Part shown: positions 43,220-51,029 of the stretch, piece after piece
How positions within the stretch are numbered: position 1 is the stretch's first letter
How the letters are laid out: every line of letters starts with the position of its first letter
Assembly: GCA_900539165.1 (NCBI GenBank)
Contig: UQAZ01000002.1
Span: forward strand, 69,012-133,011
Source: an uncultured Oscillospiraceae bacterium
GTDB taxonomy: Bacteria; Bacillota; Clostridia; Oscillospirales; Acutalibacteraceae
Length of the DNA stretch: 64,000 bases
Reading direction: 5' to 3'
Notes under the pieces: generated by a model
Seen by the model: only the letters and a program-made list of their open reading frames with translations
Databases searched by the model: none
Told to the model about the DNA's origin: nothing
Made by a program: the position numbers and the translations under genes

Positions 43220-44971
43220 TCATTTAATTGACGGGAATTGAGAATTGTAAAGATTTGTATAAAATCCGTTAAGCGCCAAAAGCTCCTTATGCGTACCCTG
43301 CTCAACTATCCTGCCGTTATTCATTACAAGAATAACATCAGCCTCTTTGATAGTTGCCAGACGGTGAGCAACGATAAATGTTGTTCTGCCCTGCATAAGT
43401 GCGCCGAACGCCTTTTGAATTTTAATTTCTGTTCTTGTATCAATAGACGAGGTCGCCTCGTCCAAAATAAGCATAGGCGGTTTGCACAGCATAAGTCTTG
43501 TGATACAAAGAAACTGTTTTTGTCCTTGCGACAACGAGCCTCCGTCCTCACCTATCACGGTATCATAGCCGTTTGCAAGCCTTTTGATAAACGAGTGGGA
43601 ATGCGCTTTCTTGGCAGCCTCGACAACTTCTTCGTCCGTTGCGTCAAAAGCGCCCATTTTTATATTATCTTTTACAGTACCTGATTTAAGCCAGGTGTCC
43701 TGAAGCACCATACCGAAATTTTGTCTGAGTGATTTTCGTGTGACATTGTCATAGTCGTTATCATCTATAATAATGTTACCGCTGTTCACATCATAAAAAC
43801 GCATCAAAAGATTTATCAGCGTTGTTTTTCCGCAACCGGTAGGTCCGACAATGGCAACCCTCTGTCCCGCCTTAACACTCAGGTTAAAATCCTCAATTAG
43901 CTTTTTATTTTCCACATAAGAAAATGATACATTCCTAAGTTCAAGCCTGCCGTCTACATTTTTTAATTCAACGGCGTTTTCTTTATCCGGCGGAACTTCT
44001 TTTTCCTCAAGAAGTTCAAACAATCTGCCTGCACAGGCAAAGGCGTTTTGAAGCTCGGTAACAACTCCGCTGATTTCGTTAAACGGTTTAGTATACTGAT
44101 TTGCATAGGATAAAAAGCAAGCAAGCACACCGACCGTAATAGCCTGCTGTTGTGTTTTTACAGCCAAAAAAGCACCAAACAGAGCAACTGATGCATAAAC
44201 TATCGAATTAACAAAGCGTGTAGCCGGGTTAGTTATGGAAGAAAAGAACACAGCCTTTAAGGAGTATCCCTTTAATCTTTCGTTAATTTCGTCAAAAGTC
44301 TTTAGATTTTCGTCATAGTGAGAATATGCGTCAACGGTTTTTGCATTACCTATCATCTCGTCAATAAATGCCGTCTGCTCACCTCTTGTTTCGGACTGAA
44401 GAGTGAACATCTTATGCGTTTTCTTAGCCACAAATGAAGCAATGACAAACGAAAGAGGCGTAACAACAACCACAACTGCTGTAATCCACGGATTAATTGA
44501 AAGCATAAACACAAGCGTTCCGACAATGGTAATGATACCCGTGAAAAACTGTGTAAAGCCCATCAAAAGTCCGTCGGCGAATTGGTCAACATCGGCGATA
44601 ACTCTCGATACGATTTCGCCGTTAGGGTGAGTATCAATATACGACACGGGTAGTCTTTCAAGCTTTGAAAACGCTTTATCACGCATATTCATTACAACGC
44701 CAAATGTTATCTTATTATTCAGCACATTCATCAGCCATTGTGCAATCGCTGAAACGCCGACTATCGCACAGACCTGAACAAGGATAGGAATTATTCCGTT
44801 AAAATCAACCTTGCCCTTATCGACAATAAAATCAATCACTCTGCCCAATAAAACAGGAACATAAAGTGAACCTGCAACGCTTACGACAGCCAAAAACATA
44901 GACAGCACCAAATGAATTTTATATCTGCCGACATATGCAAAAACCCTTTTAAGTATCTGCTTATTATTCAT
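43220..44971 (-). CDS. heterodimeric ABC exporter, subunit with canonical ATP site
   Basis: Half-transporter of 583 residues: six membrane helices in residues ~1-320, then the nucleotide-binding domain. Walker A GPTGCGKTTLINLLMRFYD, signature LSQGQKQFL, Walker B MLILDEATSSID with the catalytic glutamate. Overlaps the partner gene by eight bases. The LSQGQ signature faces the degenerate site of the partner, as in heterodimeric exporters. Substrate unknown; drug, peptide or lipid export are all possible. Confidence 0.92.
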   Translation of the reverse strand: MNNKQILKRVFAYVGRYKIHLVLSMFLAVVSVAGSLYVPVLLGRVIDFIVDKGKVDFNGIIPILVQVCAIVGVSAIAQWLMNVLNNKITFGVVMNMRDKAFSKLERLPVSYIDTHPNGEIVSRVIADVDQFADGLLMGFTQFFTGIITIVGTLVFMLSINPWITAVVVVVTPLSFVIASFVAKKTHKMFTLQSETRGEQTAFIDEMIGNAKTVDAYSHYDENLKTFDEINERLKGYSLKAVFFSSITNPATRFVNSIVYASVALFGAFLAVKTQQQAITVGVLACFLSYANQYTKPFNEISGVVTELQNAFACAGRLFELLEEKEVPPDKENAVELKNVDGRLELRNVSFSYVENKKLIEDFNLSVKAGQRVAIVGPTGCGKTTLINLLMRFYDVNSGNIIIDDNDYDNVTRKSLRQNFGMVLQDTWLKSGTVKDNIKMGAFDATDEEVVEAAKKAHSHSFIKRLANGYDTVIGEDGGSLSQGQKQFLCITRLMLCKPPMLILDEATSSIDTRTEIKIQKAFGALMQGRTTFIVAHRLATIKEADVILVMNNGRIVEQGTHKELLALNGFYTNLYNSQFPSIK

Positions 44972-46691
44972 TTACAGCCACCTCCTCATCGCTGAACTGA
45001 GAAAGGTAGATTTCTCTGTAAACCTCGCAAGATTTCAAAAGCTCGTCGCTTGTTCCGATGCCGACAGCATAGCCGTCATCCAAAACCACTATCTTATCAG
45101 CAGAAAGAATTGAGGATGCACGCTGAGAAACAATAAACAGCGTAGGCTTATAATCAAGAGAGAGTATCGCCTCTCTAAGTGCCTTTTCCGTTGCAAAATC
45201 CAGAGCTGAGGCACTGTCGTCGAGAACGATTATTTCAGGCTTAGAGACAATGGCTCTCGCAATGGAAAGCCTCTGCTTTTGTCCGCCCGAAAGGTTTGCG
45301 GCATTCTGCTCGATTAGGGTATCCAAGCCGTCCTTTTCGTAAATGCTGTCATAAATTTGGGCAATTTTGAGTGCCTCGTCTATTTCCTCATCTGTTGCAT
45401 CAGCCTTGCCCCAACGAATATTATCTCTTACCGTTCCCGAGAAAAGCACAGCCTTTTGCATAACAAAGCCGATTTTATTTCTCAACTCGGTTTTATCATA
45501 TGATTTAACATCTCTGCCAAGCACGGTAACCCTGCCCTCGGTAGAATCATAGTAATGAGGAATCAAGTCAACAAGGCTTGATTTACCGCTTCCCGTTGAG
45601 CCGATAATTCCGACAACATCTCCACTATCGGCATAAAACGAAATATCGCTGAGGCTTTCCTCCTCACTCTGACTATATTTAAGCGAAACATTATCAAATG
45701 TCACGGTGTGATTGTCGTAACAAGTATCGTCATCAATAAATTCGAGTGTATTATCTACATCAAGCACAGAGGAAATTCTTGTGCAAGAGGCAAAACCCTT
45801 TGTAATTGTTACTATAAGGGTTGCGAATTTTACAAGTTCTACCAAAATTTGGCTCATATAATTATAAAGAGCAACAACCTCACCCTGGTTAAGAGTGCCG
45901 TCATCAACCTTCAAGCCGCCGACATAGATAAGAAATACAATGCCGAGATTGATTATAACATAGGTAACAGGATTCATAAGAGCAGAAATCCTGCCGACAA
46001 CTCTCTGAAAATGAGCGAGCAAGGAGTTCTTTTCGCTAAAGCGTTCGTAATTATTTTCTTCCTCGGTAAACGCTCTGATAACTCTTGCACCGGTAAGGCT
46101 CTCTCTCGTCATAAGAGTAACATCGTCTAAAGTGTTTTGCACATTACGGTACATAGGAACGGTAACTTTCATTATGACTGTTACCACAACGCTCAAAAGT
46201 GCGATTACAAGCAGAAAAATAAGACTTATCTTAGCATTAATCAGCATTGCCATAACAAGCGCACCGACAACTATAAACGGTGAACGCAAAAACAGTCTCA
46301 GTACCATATTGACCGTACTTTGCGCTTGGTTTACATCATTCGTCATACGGGTAATGAGGGTAGATGTACCGAGACGGTCAAATTCGTTAAACGAAAAAGT
46401 TTGAATTTTGTCAAACAGAGCATGTCTGACATTGGTGGCAAAGCCTGTGGCTGCCTTTGCGGCAAAATACTGAGCAATAATTGACGCAGTCATACCGACA
46501 ACGGCAAGTATTACCAAAATTGCACAACGGCTCAGCACGAAAGTCATATTGCCTTGGCGTATTCCGTCATTAATTATTGACGCAACAACAAGCGGAACAA
46601 TGAGTTCAAATACAGCCTCAAGCATCTTAAACAACGGAGCGAGAAAGGACTCAAGCCTATACTCTCTCAAAAACGGCAGAAGCTTCTTCAT
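44964..46691 (-). CDS. heterodimeric ABC exporter, subunit with degenerate ATP site
   Basis: Half-transporter of 575 residues with six helices and an ATPase domain. Walker A GSTGSGKSSLVDLIPHYYD, signature LSGGQKQRLSIARAI, Walker B IIVLDDSASALD. The usual catalytic glutamate after Walker B is aspartate, the hallmark of the non-hydrolysing site in heterodimers such as TM287/288. First gene of the exporter - GH18 - isomerase run. Confidence 0.92.
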   Translation of the reverse strand: MKKLLPFLREYRLESFLAPLFKMLEAVFELIVPLVVASIINDGIRQGNMTFVLSRCAILVILAVVGMTASIIAQYFAAKAATGFATNVRHALFDKIQTFSFNEFDRLGTSTLITRMTNDVNQAQSTVNMVLRLFLRSPFIVVGALVMAMLINAKISLIFLLVIALLSVVVTVIMKVTVPMYRNVQNTLDDVTLMTRESLTGARVIRAFTEEENNYERFSEKNSLLAHFQRVVGRISALMNPVTYVIINLGIVFLIYVGGLKVDDGTLNQGEVVALYNYMSQILVELVKFATLIVTITKGFASCTRISSVLDVDNTLEFIDDDTCYDNHTVTFDNVSLKYSQSEEESLSDISFYADSGDVVGIIGSTGSGKSSLVDLIPHYYDSTEGRVTVLGRDVKSYDKTELRNKIGFVMQKAVLFSGTVRDNIRWGKADATDEEIDEALKIAQIYDSIYEKDGLDTLIEQNAANLSGGQKQRLSIARAIVSKPEIIVLDDSASALDFATEKALREAILSLDYKPTLFIVSQRASSILSADKIVVLDDGYAVGIGTSDELLKSCEVYREIYLSQFSDEEVAVNE

Positions 46692-46823
46692 TAATTTCTC
46701 CTATATAAATACAATTCTTTAATTATTATACCAATCAAGGAAAATATGTCAAATAAAAACTTGAATTATAGGGTCAAAGTGGTATAATTTATCTATAAAA
46801 TTCAATATCAAGAGGCAGAAAAT

Positions 46824-48134
46824 ATGAACGACAGACCAATTACAGCAATAATCGTAGGCGCAGGACACCGTGCCTTTGTTTACAGCGAGCTTGCAAAGAC
46901 CAATCCGGATATGCTAAAGATAGTGGGAGTAGCCGACCCTAATCCTATCAGGAGAAAAAAGGCAATGGACTACTTTGGCTTTGGCGAGGATATGTGCTTT
47001 GAAAATGCGGAGGAGCTTGCATCTAAGGGCAGGCTTGCGGACACCGTCATTAACGGCACAATGGACGAACAGCATTTACAAACGGCGACTGTGCTGCTTG
47101 ACGCAGGATATGATATGCTGCTCGAAAAACCGTTTGCCACCAATGAGGACGAAATGTGGCAAATTGTTGAGTGCGCAAAAAAGAACAATGCAAAGGTTAT
47201 GATATGCCATGTGCTGAGATACACTCCGTTTTATTATTCAATCAAGGAGAGAATAGCAAACGGTGAAATAGGTGAGATAATAAACATACAGACAAACGAG
47301 CACGTTTCATATCATCATCTTTCAACCTCATATGTAAGAGGAAAATGGGCTAACAGCAAAAAATGTCACACCTCTATGCTTCTTGCAAAGTGCTGTCACG
47401 ACCTTGACATAATGATGTGGATGATGGCAGACACAAAGCCGAAGCAAATATCATCATTCGGCGGGAAATTCCAATTTAAGCCTGAGAACGCTCCAAAGGG
47501 TGCGGGTACAATTTGTATGAAAGACTGTCCCTTGGTTGATACCTGCGTATACAGCACAAAAAGGCTATATATAGACCACCCGGACAGATGGGCATTTTAT
47601 GTTTGGGATGCGTTGGAGGGTAAGGAAAATATCACCCTTGACGACAAAATCGCATTAATGCAGAGCGACAGTCCATATGCAAGATGTATATATAAATGCG
47701 ACAACGATGTTGTTGACCATCAAAGCGTTATGGTAAGTTTTGAAAACGGTGCGACAGGCACGCATAATATGGTAGGCGGTTCGGCAGAGCCAAGAAGAAG
47801 CATTCATATTATCGGCACAAAGGGCGAAATATTCGGCAACTTTGAAGAAAGCAAATTTACCGTACTTAAAATCAATCCGTCTCCTGACGCACATAATGAG
47901 GAGTGCGATGTTGAGGAAGTTGACCTCAGAGTTACGGGAGATATGGTCGGCGCATATGGAGGACACGGAGGCGGCGACGAGAGGCTTGCCGAGGACTTTG
48001 TAAAATACATAAGGGGTGAAGCACCGAGCCTTGCCTGCACTTCGATTTTTGACAGCGTGGCAGGACATTTAAGCGTTTATCGAGCAGACAAGAGCAGAGA
48101 AAATGATGGTCAGGTGCAAAATATTAATATATAG
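46824..48134 (+). CDS. Gfo/Idh/MocA-family oxidoreductase
   Basis: 436 residues. N-terminal Rossmann fold with AIIVGAGHRAFVYSELAK and LLEKPFATNEDEMW, where EKP is the family's catalytic/sugar-binding lysine motif. Later THEN-like MICHVLRYTPFYYSIKE and a cysteine group GTICMKDCPLVDTC near residues 235-245 seen in a subset of this family. Acts on a sugar or inositol derivative with NAD(P); substrate unknown. Divergent from the ABC exporter operon; ATG behind AAGAGG. Confidence 0.88.
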   Translation: MNDRPITAIIVGAGHRAFVYSELAKTNPDMLKIVGVADPNPIRRKKAMDYFGFGEDMCFENAEELASKGRLADTVINGTMDEQHLQTATVLLDAGYDMLLEKPFATNEDEMWQIVECAKKNNAKVMICHVLRYTPFYYSIKERIANGEIGEIINIQTNEHVSYHHLSTSYVRGKWANSKKCHTSMLLAKCCHDLDIMMWMMADTKPKQISSFGGKFQFKPENAPKGAGTICMKDCPLVDTCVYSTKRLYIDHPDRWAFYVWDALEGKENITLDDKIALMQSDSPYARCIYKCDNDVVDHQSVMVSFENGATGTHNMVGGSAEPRRSIHIIGTKGEIFGNFEESKFTVLKINPSPDAHNEECDVEEVDLRVTGDMVGAYGGHGGGDERLAEDFVKYIRGEAPSLACTSIFDSVAGHLSVYRADKSRENDGQVQNINI

Positions 48135-48143
48135 GAGCTGTTT

Positions 48144-48410
48144 ATGAAGATAAAATCAGGATTTGTAACAAGAAAAATAGGCGATAAAATAGTGGCTGTC
48201 GCTGTCGGCGAGCGCATCAAAAGCTTTAACGGTATGATTACGATTAACGAGACCGGAGAGTTTATATGGAAATGCTTAGAAAAGGAAACCGACATTGACG
48301 GTATCGTGAATAAAGTAATCAAGCATTATGACACGGACGAAGATTTTGCAAGACAGGCTGTCAGCAGTTTCATAGACGAGCTTAGAAAAAATAATCTACT
48401 TGACGAATGA
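48144..48410 (+). CDS. PqqD-family peptide-recognition protein (orphan)
   Basis: 88 residues with the winged-helix PqqD/RRE fold pattern: KSGFVTRKIGDKIVAVAVGE, FNGMITINETGEFIWKCLE, and the C-terminal helix DFARQAVSSFIDELRKNNLL. Such proteins bind leader peptides for modification enzymes. No radical-SAM enzyme, precursor peptide or exporter lies beside it. It follows the oxidoreductase gene by nine bases; the tRNA-Leu(CAG) promoter begins within its last codons. Confidence 0.8.
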   Translation: MKIKSGFVTRKIGDKIVAVAVGERIKSFNGMITINETGEFIWKCLEKETDIDGIVNKVIKHYDTDEDFARQAVSSFIDELRKNNLLDE

Positions 48411-48428
48411 TAAAAAATAGAGTACAAT
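48400..48428 (+). promoter_or_regulatory. promoter of tRNA-Leu(CAG)
   Basis: TTGACG (48400-48405), 17-bp spacer, TACAAT (48423-48428). The -35 lies within the end of the PqqD gene. An 8-bp hairpin AGGCAAGC / GCTTGCCT (48433-48456) sits in the tRNA leader; it could also act as a weak terminator for pqqD. Confidence 0.7.
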
Positions 48429-48469
48429 AGGCAGGCAAGCAAAAAGCAGGCTTGCCTATTAATCTATAC

Positions 48470-48556
48470 GCAGAAGTGGCGGAATCGGCAGACGCGCTAG
48501 ATTCAGGTTCTAGTGAATGCAAATTCATGAGGGTTCAAGTCCCTTCTTCTGCACCA
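48470..48556 (+). tRNA. tRNA-Leu(CAG), CCA encoded
   Basis: Class II tRNA with acceptor stem GCAGAAG / CTTCTGC, D-arm GGCGGAATCGGCAGACGC, anticodon stem CTAGA / TCTAG with loop TTCAGGT (anticodon CAG), long variable arm, T-arm GAGGG-TTCAAGT-CCCTT. Encoded CCA at 48554-48556. Confidence 0.96.
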
Positions 48557-48596
48557 AAAGAGAGCGATAACCTTTAGGTTGTCGCTCTCTTTTTAT
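48557..48596 (+). terminator. terminator of tRNA-Leu(CAG)
   Basis: 14-bp stem AGAGAGCGATAACC / GGTTGTCGCTCTCT (one G-T pair), TTTA loop, followed by TTTT. Confidence 0.92.
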
Positions 48597-48600
48597 GTAT

Positions 48601-48749
48601 TGGACTTGAACCCTCAATTTATCGGGGTCCCCGAAAAGTCGGAGACTTTTTGGGGAGAGGAGGAACATATGAAGTGATTTTTGTGCCGTTGCTTGCAACG
48701 GTATTTAATCACGCAGAATGTTCCGACGAAAGTCCCTTGTTCTGCACCA
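48601..48749 (+). repeat. structured tRNA-Leu-associated element, copy 2
   Basis: Same architecture as 14785-14936. The start (48602-48616) is a perfect 15-base inverted match to the T-arm of the tRNA just upstream. Then GGGGTCCCC; hairpin A, CCCCGAAAAGTC pairing GACTTTTTGGGG; GAGAGGAGG; outer stem GGAACAT / ATGTTCC; GTGATT / AATCAC; apical CCGTTG-CTTG-CAACGG; CCGACGAA; then a tRNA 3'-end copy AGTCCCTTGTTCTGCACCA (one mismatch to the real tRNA). GCAGAA at 48713 could pair with TTCTGC before ACCA, giving an acceptor-like stem. Repeat spacing to the tRNA 3' end is 193 bp. Confidence 0.8.
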
Positions 48750-48782
48750 AAAAGGCCTACTCAAATGAGTAGGTCTTTTTTG
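48750..48782 (+). terminator. terminator-like hairpin after element copy 2
   Basis: Stem GCCTACTC / GAGTAGGT with AAAT loop and a following TCTTTTTT. Unlike copy 1, this hairpin is not a duplicate of the tRNA's own terminator. Confidence 0.75.
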
Positions 48783-48823
48783 GTGCAACAATATGGTATG
48801 CTTTAATTCTGTATTATAATTAT

Positions 48824-48942
48824 AGCAAAATTACTTCGATGTAATTTTGCTAAGAGGAGGAATATATGAAGTGATTGCTATGCCATTGCTTGCAATGGTA
48901 TTTAATCACGCAGAATGTTCCGACGAAAGTTCCTTCTTCTGC
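48824..48942 (+). repeat. structured tRNA-Leu-associated element, copy 3 (not beside an intact tRNA 3' end)
   Basis: Third copy. Hairpin A is of different sequence (AGCAAAATTAC / GTAATTTTGCT) but in the same place; then AAGAGGAGG; outer stem GGAATAT / ATGTTCC; GTGATT / AATCAC; apical CCATTG-CTTG-CAATGG, a compensatory change from copy 2; CCGACGAA; then AGTTCCTTCTTCTGC, a tRNA-Leu(CAG)-like 3' end without ACCA. It stops exactly where a phage-type Prp reading frame on the minus strand begins (48943), so the element appears to interrupt that gene. Confidence 0.75.
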
Positions 48943-49026
48943 GCATACTATATCATAACCGACCTTGTCGTAGCCTGCGTGTCCTACGACCGATAGGCGG
49001 TTAGGTTCTATGGTTATAACAGTCAT
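48943..49026 (-). pseudogene. N-terminal fragment of a Prp-like (YsxB) cysteine protease, phage type
   Basis: Starts at ATG 49026 behind AAAGGTG and reads MTVITIEPNRLSVVGHAGYD then KVGYDIVCA. The GHAGY...GYDIVCA pattern holds the catalytic His and Cys of the ribosomal-protein-L27 processing protease family, which also occurs in phage head-gene clusters. The frame then enters element copy 3 (DIVCA followed by EEGT), so the C-terminal half is missing. Together with the two fragments upstream it forms a phage remnant. Confidence 0.6.
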
Positions 49027-49059
49027 ATACTGCACCTTTGTAAACTGTATCTATCTTCA

Positions 49060-49194
49060 TTACTTGTCGCCCTCATTGTTGTTATTGATTATGTATTCAG
49101 TAATCATTTTTAACACATTTTCATCAAAAGGCTTGTCAAGTTCTAGATTCAATATTTCATCTTCGATAGATTTTATATCCGTATTTTTCTGCAT
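49060..49194 (-). CDS. small phage-remnant open reading frame (44 aa)
   Basis: Starts at ATG 49194 behind AGAAAGG, four bases after the stop of the head-protein fragment. Acidic/Asn-rich, ending EYIINNNNEGDK. It lies between the head-morphogenesis fragment and the Prp fragment, where phages often have a small gene. No recognised function; may be non-functional. Confidence 0.45.
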   Translation of the reverse strand: MQKNTDIKSIEDEILNLELDKPFDENVLKMITEYIINNNNEGDK

Positions 49195-49198
49195 ATTT

Positions 49199-49534
49199 TT
49201 AAGCCTTTCTATACTCAACCTTACTACCTTTTCCTGCAAAGACTTGTGTGTCTTGAACTTTACTACTTTCAAGTTTACTATACATTTTGGCTGTTTGCAA
49301 GTCCATAACTTTATAATTTTTCGCTTTTACTCCAAAAGACTTACCAATTTCAAAATCATAAGCACCTTTTAGATTTTCAACAACCTTTTCCACTCTTGTC
49401 TTATTTGGCTGAGCCTTTAACCACTCGTTCCAATCATCTACATGTATCTTGAAAGTGCAACGACACCATGGGTGCATAGGCAGAAAGTTTATGCCCGGTA
49501 CGTGGTATAGCGACAATGCGTACTTCAAATTCAC
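49199..49534 (-). pseudogene. C-terminal fragment of a phage head morphogenesis (Mu gpF/SPP1 gp7-like) protein
   Basis: Contains INFLPMHPWCRCTFKIHVDD, matching the conserved C-terminal P-x-HP-x-CRC motif of phage minor head proteins. The N-terminal ~200 residues normally expected are missing: the frame begins only ~35 bp from the terminator of the next gene and has no ribosome site. With the 44-aa frame and Prp fragment it represents the decayed end of a prophage next to tRNA-Leu(CAG), a typical integration site. Confidence 0.6.
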
Positions 49535-49567
49535 AGTAAGGAAAGCGAATAACCTATATACACAAAA

Positions 49568-49599
49568 AGCCTCGGCGAAATTAATCGTCGAGGCTTAAA
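49568..49599 (-). terminator. terminator after the propeller-like protein gene
   Basis: Minus-strand stem AAGCCTCGACGATT / AATTTCGCCGAGGCTT (imperfect, GCCTCG / CGAGGC core) followed by TTTTT. Confidence 0.82.
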
Positions 49600-49614
49600 C
49601 AATACTGTTAAAGC

Positions 49615-50295
49615 TTAATCTTTATCGCAATATGCGCCGTCAAATGTTGTAACTATCGCAAATCTGCCAAATCTGTAATAACCTGTAATATCGGTATACA
49701 ATCTATTGACATCTGTTACAGCGAAAGTAGATTTATCAATTTTTCTGACGGAATTATGGTTGCAACAAACATACACATATTTATCATCGGCAGACACAAA
49801 ATGAGGTCTGTCAAATGTCGGCTGATTTTTGCCGCCGATACGAATATCCATTTTTGCGCCATCTGCGAAATAACGGATTACCGCATTTTCGCCCTCACAC
49901 ACCGACCAAAAGCAGTTACCATCCTCTGCAATACAACAAACAGGAGAATCATTATAGCTGAGCAAGCCGTCACGAACAAGCTCGCCGTCTGCGTTAAACA
50001 ATCCCATTTCGCCGTTAGGATAAATCACAAGCACCGACCTATCCTCCAAAATCATTGCCGACGGCATAACGAAATTACCGAGTTTTTCGCTGATTTCCTT
50101 ACGCTTTGAGCCGTATTTTTTAAGAAGATATGCGTCCTTTGTGACGATTTCCTTTTCGCCTGTTGAAAAATTAAGGATGAAATAATTAACGCCGTAGCCG
50201 GTTGAATTAAGATTAGGCTTTTTTTCGACAAGTACAGCCTTGTCATCAGAAAATCTGAGGACATCGACAATTTGTCTGTTACTGATTTTAATCAA
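49615..50295 (-). CDS. uncharacterised beta-propeller-like protein (226 aa)
   Basis: No family recognised with certainty. The sequence is a series of short beta-strand pairs with repeated D-G/N-G turns (IYPNGEMGLFNADGELV, IAEDGNCFWSV, VSADDKYVYVCCNHNSVRKID), as in NHL/SMP-30 or WD-like propellers, but only about four blades fit. No signal peptide. The start is a TTG at 50295. It follows rex by 27 bp on the same strand and ends in a terminator. Confidence 0.65.
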   Translation of the reverse strand: MIKISNRQIVDVLRFSDDKAVLVEKKPNLNSTGYGVNYFILNFSTGEKEIVTKDAYLLKKYGSKRKEISEKLGNFVMPSAMILEDRSVLVIYPNGEMGLFNADGELVRDGLLSYNDSPVCCIAEDGNCFWSVCEGENAVIRYFADGAKMDIRIGGKNQPTFDRPHFVSADDKYVYVCCNHNSVRKIDKSTFAVTDVNRLYTDITGYYRFGRFAIVTTFDGAYCDKD

Positions 50296-50322
50296 AGCAA
50301 TTCATTCCAATCCGTTTTATTT

Positions 50323-50982
50323 TTAATCTGCTTCGGCAATCTTTTCAAGCTTTTCCTTTCCGTTTCCGGTAAGAAAGCTCAATGTCATAAGGCTGTCGGT
50401 AAGGTGAACATTCTCAACAAGTGCCTCGGGATGAGCCATAGCAATGTCATAATTTGAGAAATTCCAAAAGCTCTTAACGCCGAGTCTGCAAAGCATATCG
50501 GTAAGCTCTCTCATATCATTAGACGGAATGCAGATAACCGCACAAACAGGCTGATTATCAATGCAGAAATTCTCTAAATAATTAATATGTCTTACAGGGA
50601 TGCCCTGAATGATTTTGCCCGATATAGCCTCATTCTTATCAAATATTCCGACAAGCTTAAAGCCTGACTGACGGGTAAAAATCTTTGAAGCAACGGCTTT
50701 TCCGAGGTTTCCCGCACCGATAAGAATTGTTTTCACACCTGCATCTACGCACAGGATTTCGCCGATTTTAGCATAAAGCTCAGGAACATTATAGCCATAA
50801 CCCTGCTGACCGAATCCGCCAAAGCAGTTGAAATCGTGTCTGATTTGGGAGGCTGTAAGTCCCATACGCTCAGCAAGCTCCTTTGAGCTGATACGAACTA
50901 TTCCGTTGTCCTTCAAGGTTTCCAAAAAGCGATAGTATCTCGGAAGCCTTTTAATTACGGAGATTGATATATCTTGTGCCAT
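50323..50982 (-). CDS. rex: redox-sensing transcriptional repressor Rex
   Basis: Senses the NADH/NAD+ ratio and represses fermentation and redox genes. 219 residues: N-terminal winged helix (ISVIKRLPRYYRFLE, ERMGLTASQIRHDFNCFGGFGQQGYGY), then a Rossmann domain with ILIGAGNLGKAVASK. Follows icd by 47 bp, forming an acn-icd-rex cluster. Probable targets include acn; the site is suggestive only. Confidence 0.95.
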   Translation of the reverse strand: MAQDISISVIKRLPRYYRFLETLKDNGIVRISSKELAERMGLTASQIRHDFNCFGGFGQQGYGYNVPELYAKIGEILCVDAGVKTILIGAGNLGKAVASKIFTRQSGFKLVGIFDKNEAISGKIIQGIPVRHINYLENFCIDNQPVCAVICIPSNDMRELTDMLCRLGVKSFWNFSNYDIAMAHPEALVENVHLTDSLMTLSFLTGNGKEKLEKIAEAD

Positions 50983-51029
50983 TAAATAACCCTCTCTAAC
51001 AAATAGGTTTTACAAATAATTTCTGTATG

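Noticed and set aside
48601..48942. TnpB/IscB-type omega-RNA with a tRNA-matching guide at its 3' end
   Set aside because: The layout (structured part then tRNA match) is reminiscent, but no TnpB/IscB gene or IS605 end is present. Copy 3 keeps the tRNA-like end at a non-tRNA site, and the tRNA copies remain intact beside the element, which does not fit IS605 insertion.
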